Below are positions 59,541 through 64,000 of a DNA stretch of 64,000 bases, piece after piece. The stretch's first letter is position 1. Each line of letters begins with the position of its first letter. The position numbers and the translations under genes were made by a program. This DNA comes from Portulaca oleracea. Lineage: Eukaryota > Streptophyta > Magnoliopsida > Caryophyllales > Portulacaceae. The stretch lies in NCBI GenBank assembly GCA_029582165.1, contig CM055870.1, forward strand, positions 1,593,298 through 1,657,297. The letters are read 5' to 3'. The notes under the pieces were generated by a model, which was not told where the DNA came from, did no database searches, and saw nothing but the letters and a program-made list of their open reading frames with translations.

Positions 59541-61274
59541 TCACCTCAAGATATCGGGCATCATGTTAGAACCATTCAACGCCCGGAGTAACAAATCATG
59601 CATCCTCTCATGCATCTCAGAATGGTGGTGGTAAGAGCACACTCGCAATAGCACATAAACAAACATTAGTGCTCTTAACAATTTATCAAATGCCTTAGAA
59701 AAGTCATAGAACTGATGAAATTCATGAATATACAAGACTTTTCTAGGCACGGTGAAAGAAGACATGACAAATGGATCCTCCCGTTGACTCGTAAATGGAG
59801 ATTGGGTATACAAATCAACGGAAGGAGGCAATACAACACATTTCTGAACATGCTCATGCGAAGACTTGGATGCAAACAATGGTTCAAACTCAATTTCCAT
59901 GCAATTTTCATCAATCACAAATTCCAAATCACCACTCTCATCCAAATAATCATCACAATCGTCAATAGGTGACAAGGAAAACAGGGGGTTAGACCACATC
60001 ACAACACTCCCAACATCACACACAAGCACATCTTCATCTTCATCAATATCAGACTCACTAGAAGAACTATCAACATCAAAAGATAAAGGTGCATCATCCA
60101 AAGCAACATCAAAAGTGAAAGTGGAAGGTTCAAGGTCATAACTCATCGTGAATGACTCATAAAGCATGTCATCATCAAAAGTATCATCATCAACAACCAA
60201 GTTCAAACAATCATGATCAATCCCCAAAGAATTATGCTCATCATCACAGGTATGCACATCAATGGACTCACATACAAGGGTAGCTAATGCCTCACTAATG
60301 CAATGATCCTCAATGAAAGTGAACAAATCGGTGTCAAGCACACATTCAATCACAACAGATTCAATTTCACCCTCAACAAGCTCATGCTCAATTACATCAC
60401 AAGCATCATGGCATTCACTAAACTCAATCTTTTCTTCACATAAAGGCATGGACAATGGTGTGGACAATGGTTCATCGTCTAACATGTTTTCATCAATTTC
60501 AACATCATCACACACAGAATCAACAAGTTCCTCATGCTCACTAGGTGGGGCTAGAGCTAAGGAATCACTAAGTAGTCCAAGGCATGGTCGGTTATAATAG
60601 TCATCATCCTCATCATACACAGAAAAATCAACTTGCATTTCAGGACTAAAAGACGATGAATGACCTACTTCAACATTCGAATCAACCATTTGTGAAGACG
60701 GAGTTTCTACCCTATGATTACTCTCATGGACAAATTCACGCATATACTCATTCATGTTCACACATAATTTTTCTACTTCTACCTTGAAGGAAACCACTGT
60801 AGCTTGCAAACAAGAAATTGAACTATGATACGGCGAATCACACAAGGAGCATACGGAAGGAGACTCGACATCGACACTTTGGGAAAGATCATAACAGTTT
60901 TCCACATAACCCCCATCATAAGATTGATCATCAACATACACGGGGTATTCACATGATTGTTCAGTTTCGGTCCCAAAGGGTGGTGCATAAGGAGGTTGGA
61001 AGCTAGGACTAACATTTTGTTGCTCAAATTCATAGGAATCCCTAGACAACCATTCAAGTAACTCCCATGCTAGTTCTTCTCCTAAACTGGAAAACCCGTA
61101 ATATTCTAAAAGGTTTCGGGTCTCATAATTCACACCCTCATTCACAATTCCCAAAAGATCTAAAGTATCATAGAAGACACCATATAATTCACATTGAGCA
61201 CGATAATCATGTAATCTAGCAAAATACCTCCAAAATATTTCATGCTCAAATTGAGGGAATTGGGGACTATCCAT
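59541..61274 (-). CDS. Retrotransposon ORF: gag-like end and CCHC knuckle plus acidic tail
   Basis: Encodes 577 aa; first ATG 186 bases from the primer site, so it occupies the gag position. Residues 55-85 (GFSSLGEELAWELLEWLSRDSYEFEQ region) resemble the part of plant Ty3/gypsy Gag just before the zinc knuckle. C142-x2-C145-x4-H150-x4-C155 is a full CCHC knuckle. From about 170 to 480 the protein is extremely acidic with runs such as DEDDDYY, VVDDDTFDDD and SSSSESDIDEDED, and has no basic nucleic-acid-binding part. The last 60 residues turn hydrophobic and histidine-rich (ALMFVYVLLRV, YHHHSEMHERMHDLL). No protease motif (DTG/DSG) or polymerase motif seen. I do not recognise the acidic domain. 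The frame is intact over 1.7 kb, which suggests it was under selection until recently. It may be a structural or helper protein; its function is unknown. Confidence 0.8.
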   Translation of the reverse strand: MDSPQFPQFEHEIFWRYFARLHDYRAQCELYGVFYDTLDLLGIVNEGVNYETRNLLEYYGFSSLGEELAWELLEWLSRDSYEFEQQNVSPSFQPPYAPPFGTETEQSCEYPVYVDDQSYDGGYVENCYDLSQSVDVESPSVCSLCDSPYHSSISCLQATVVSFKVEVEKLCVNMNEYMREFVHESNHRVETPSSQMVDSNVEVGHSSSFSPEMQVDFSVYDEDDDYYNRPCLGLLSDSLALAPPSEHEELVDSVCDDVEIDENMLDDEPLSTPLSMPLCEEKIEFSECHDACDVIEHELVEGEIESVVIECVLDTDLFTFIEDHCISEALATLVCESIDVHTCDDEHNSLGIDHDCLNLVVDDDTFDDDMLYESFTMSYDLEPSTFTFDVALDDAPLSFDVDSSSSESDIDEDEDVLVCDVGSVVMWSNPLFSLSPIDDCDDYLDESGDLEFVIDENCMEIEFEPLFASKSSHEHVQKCVVLPPSVDLYTQSPFTSQREDPFVMSSFTVPRKVLYIHEFHQFYDFSKAFDKLLRALMFVYVLLRVCSYHHHSEMHERMHDLLLRALNGSNMMPDILR

Positions 61275-61440
61275 AACTCTCTTTTTTCTATTTTTCTAAT
61301 TTTCTATTTTTTTTCTTTTCTTTTCTCACTTTTTTTTTCGATATTCAATTTTTTTTCTCGCTACATTTTTTCTAGCATAATCAAGAAAGCAATAAACTAT
61401 GTACACACAAACCAATAGCCTAATCTACCAAATAACGCCA

Positions 61441-61458
61441 TCTCCGGCAACGGCGCCA
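61441..61458 (-). other. Primer-binding site (tRNA-Asp type)
   Basis: On the minus strand TGGCGCCGTTGCCGGAGA follows the 5' LTR after one base. It is complementary to the 3' end of plant tRNA-Asp at 17 of 18 positions, from memory of that tRNA. It fixes the element's orientation. Confidence 0.88.
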
Positions 61459-61459
61459 T

Positions 61460-61938
61460 TGTTCGGTTTGTAATTTTTGTGGTTTTATAAGTTAGGGATG
61501 TCGGTCCACAGGGATGGGTGTTTAGGCTTGATTAAGGTAATCGGTTCGTGTAAATGGGCTTTTCTCAATGCGGAAAGCGATAAATTAAGTAAAGAAAGCA
61601 TTTAAATCTAACCTAGACGTGATAATAATAAAGAAAGCAATTAAGAAAGCACTTAAAGATGAAAGCAATTAAAAGGCATGAATGAAGACAATGAATGAAC
61701 AATGAAATTGGGAATGAGAAATTATACCTTTGATGACTAATCTTCAATAAACCTTCAATCTACACTTGAATTTCCCCCGAACAAGCAAGAAATTGTGGTT
61801 TGGATTACCAAGAATCCCCCAAATTCTCACTAGTAAGTAGAATTGGAGTTCCTTGACCCTCCTCCCCACTAAAAATGGAGTTGATTGTGGCTAACACTAT
61901 AAAGCTTGGAAAACAAGTCAACAATGGAGATTAGAGAG

Positions 61939-61976
<38 letters not shown>

Positions 61977-62867
61977 ACTTGTAAAACACTTCAATGGAAA
62001 CTTGCTTGAATTGAGAAAGCTTGAGAAAGTTTGATTACAAATGCTAGAAATCAATGAAAGCTTGAAGAACAATGAAGAACAATTGAGAACTTGAAGAACA
62101 ATTAAAGAGAGATTAAAGCAAATAAAGGAAAGCAATTAAATCTAATTCTACTCCTAAACTACCTAGGCTAATTGATTATTTAGATTAATACAAGTGGGTA
62201 TTTATAGAAGAAGGAAAAATACAACCCCAAAACCCTAGAACAATCGCAGCACGCGCGTCTGCAGATAGTGTGGCTCGGGCGAGCAGAAATTTGGCTCGGG
62301 CGAGCAAACGTTCTGGCTGGTGTTTTTGTTGCTCCAGAACCCTTGCTCGGGCGAGCAGAAATTTGGCTCGGGCGAGCAAGCGTTCTGGGCAGTTTTCCCT
62401 GTCGACTTCAAACACGCATAACTTCTTCATCCGAACTCCGTTTTAGGCCCGTAAGATATTGATGGAAAGCTCTCGGTGTGTACTTTAAGCTCCCAAAATT
62501 TCAGAGCCATCGGAGTTGTAACGAAGGAGTTATGACCCAAAGGGTGAAGGTACACGTATTTCAAACCTTTAAGTTTGTACCGCTCTCGCTTGCGCCAATC
62601 TTGATATGGAATTTCCGACTTCGGTTTCGCCTCGGGTCTCGGCTCGGGTTGACTTGGTTTGACTCGGGTCTCGGCTCGGGTTGACTTGGTTTGACTCGGG
62701 AAATAGCTCGAGATTCCCTAAAAACCTTCAATTAGGCCCAAACTTCTTCTAACTCCTTATTTTCCTACAAAACACCAAATCATTATATCTAATATATAAA
62801 TAGGGGTTAAAACAAGCAAATATACCTTATAAAAGAGAAGAAATTCGGCTCGAAACGAGGCCGAACA
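61460..62867 (-). repeat. 5' LTR (1408 bp)
   Basis: TGTTCGG...CCGAACA in plus-strand coordinates. Holds the minus-strand TATA box at 62198-62207, a GA microsatellite at about 61937-61976, and four perfect GCTCGGGCGAGC palindromes between about 62270 and 62385. Confidence 0.92.
62198..62207 (-). promoter_or_regulatory. TATA box of the retrotransposon
   Basis: CTATAAATAC on the minus strand, about 660 bases into the 5' LTR, which leaves about 700 bases for R and U5. The same box is at 56931-56940 in the 3' LTR. Confidence 0.55.
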
Positions 62868-62872
62868 TCCAT
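62868..62872. repeat. Target site duplication, right copy (TCCAT)
   Basis: Identical to 56196-56200. Confidence 0.9.
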
Positions 62873-63014
62873 ATTACTTGTTATTTTTTAAAATTGTGCA
62901 ATCAAATTTTATAAATTTCGATCATAAATTTCTCGATATATACAATGATCAAAGAGTGACATTGAAGACCGTGAAAGTCAAGATTATAATAATTAATATG
63001 AGACGGAGGGAGTA

Positions 63015-64000
63015 AATACTTGACCATTGTCTGTGTCGACTATTTGAATGAGCAATTTAGATTGACTCTTTGAATTTGGTTGTTTTGGAAAATGAAATAT
63101 ATTTTGTAAAATTGGATGTTCCTAAACAAATGTATTTGGTAAGATTTTATTTATACTTTGTATTAATTATTTTATTGACGTTGATAATTTGACATATTTT
63201 TTTTTTGAAAATTTTGGGTAAAATAATCATTTTAAAATAAAGATGTTTTCAATAGATTGCTCTACTTTGCCAAATATCAATTTGATAATATGGAACAAAA
63301 CAATCAAAATAGTTCAATAGACTATTTTTGGCCCATGGATCATTGAATAGGCCATTTATCAAATATCCGATATGAAAATGTGATGCGGCACCATTGAACC
63401 TTCTTCCAGCAGATGATGACGTATATCAAAAACACAATCCACGTCAGATGGGGCTCCTAAATTTAAGTTCAAAAGAGTCTCTATAAGCCATCAATTATTA
63501 TTCATATAAAATTTATTTCTTTGATTGTGAAATTATTCGTATTAAGTAGTTTCGTGTAAGACTATGATTAGTGATATGATCTAGTAGATTGACTCCATCT
63601 CTCCTTTTTGTCTGAGAGTCCCGGCAATAGCGGAATTAAAATAGAAGATGACTTGAAGGAGACCATACAATATTATGATAAGAAAGTGGATATTCCGCAA
63701 ATTTGACCAATAATTTTTTGAGAATGAAATACCACTAACTAATAACTATACTATACCCATTTTTAGTTGCTGTTGCTGTAGAATGGGGTCTCAAACATAT
63801 AACAAACAAAGTGGAAGATACAAAGAAACTTCATTCCCATTTGGGTTTTGCTGATTAGTGGGATTAGGCTGCCTACCTTTGAAATTCAACCTATCAATGT
63901 TGAGTACTCATTTTCCAAGCTTACTAATTAATCAAACTTAATTAAGGGAGGTTTTTAGCTTGAAAAGCTCCAATCATTATTGAAATGTCTGCTAATCAAA
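63015..64000. other. Intergenic, AT-rich
   Basis: No gene, RNA or clear repeat recognised up to the window end. Confidence 0.5.

Larger units (their letters stand above)
56201..62867 (-). mobile_element. Complete non-autonomous LTR retrotransposon, 6667 bp
   Basis: Two near-identical LTRs both start TGTTCGG and end CCGAACA. A TCCAT duplication flanks the element. A tRNA-Asp-type primer site next to the right LTR shows the RNA is read on the minus strand: 5' LTR 62867-61460, ORF 61274-59541, 3' LTR 57589-56201. The interior (57590-61459) has no protease, reverse transcriptase, RNase H or integrase reading frame. It must therefore rely on proteins from another element, as LARD-type elements do. 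The primer type and the gag-like knuckle point to a Ty3/gypsy relative, perhaps of the Athila/Tat group. By eye the LTRs differ at roughly 15-20 substitutions plus several indels, so the insertion looks fairly young. Confidence 0.92.
56186..63012. mobile_element. Stowaway-like MITE split by an LTR retrotransposon
   Basis: The left piece CTGCCTCTGTTCCAT (56186-56200) follows TA; the right piece 62868-63012 ends GAGACGGAGGGAG before TA (63013-63014). Removing the LTR element and one TCCAT copy gives a MITE of about 155 bp. It starts CTGCCTCTGTTCCATATTACTT and carries the CAAATTTTATAAATTTCGATCATAAATTTCTCGATATATAC block also found in the intact element at 52005-52237. Confidence 0.75.

Noticed and set aside
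1..64000. CRISPR arrays, bacterial operons, rRNA or clear tRNA genes
   Set aside because: None seen on either strand. Repeats found are transposon arms, LTR units or microsatellites, and the genes are plant nuclear genes with introns.

Overview
The window is nuclear DNA of a flowering plant. The protein families are plant-specific, introns are GT..AG, the non-coding DNA is AT-rich, and there are many small DNA transposons. The protein sequences fit a eudicot, perhaps an asterid; I cannot name the species.

Six protein-coding genes are well supported. I rebuilt their exons by hand from splice sites, reading phase and family alignment. (1) 6091-7986 (-): a type II phosphatidylinositol 4-kinase gamma with one ubiquitin-like domain and an uninterrupted coding region. 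(2) 21857-22609 (+): PUX1, a UBX-domain adaptor of CDC48, behind a 2.1 kb leader intron. (3) 23309-25993 (-): a rhamnogalacturonan I rhamnosyltransferase (GT106, RRT type), 8 exons, 492 aa. (4) 30549-35590 (-): an S9A prolyl-oligopeptidase/oligopeptidase-B-like protease with a probable transit peptide, 10 exons, 815 aa. (5) 37801-40642 (-): a pTAC5-like plastid protein with coiled coil, peptidoglycan-binding-like and DnaJ-type zinc-finger parts, 6 exons, 476 aa. (6) 52934-55810 (+): an ACR6-like protein with four ACT domains, 454 aa, whose first coding exon holds only four bases. A weak small-gene candidate sits at 480-718. The genes are ordinary, single-copy and unrelated; they do not form a cluster. 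PUX1 and the RRT gene converge, and genes 3 to 5 all lie on the minus strand.

The rest is gene-poor and rich in transposons. It holds two Mutator-like MITEs with 9-10 bp target duplications, four Tourist/Harbinger-type MITEs of one family, several Stowaway-type MITEs, a miniature LTR element (TRIM) in a pTAC5 intron, and a related lone terminal repeat that forms the 3' end of the protease gene. There is also a decayed LINE RNase H fragment and a possible solo Copia LTR.

The most unusual object is a complete 6.67 kb LTR retrotransposon at 56201-62867. It lies on the minus strand and has 1.39 and 1.41 kb LTRs, perfect 7-bp terminal inverted repeats, a TCCAT target duplication, and a tRNA-Asp primer site. 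It has no pol gene. Its only long ORF (577 aa) joins a gag-like end and a CCHC knuckle to a very acidic tail of about 400 residues. It is inserted inside a Stowaway-like MITE whose two halves are still visible.
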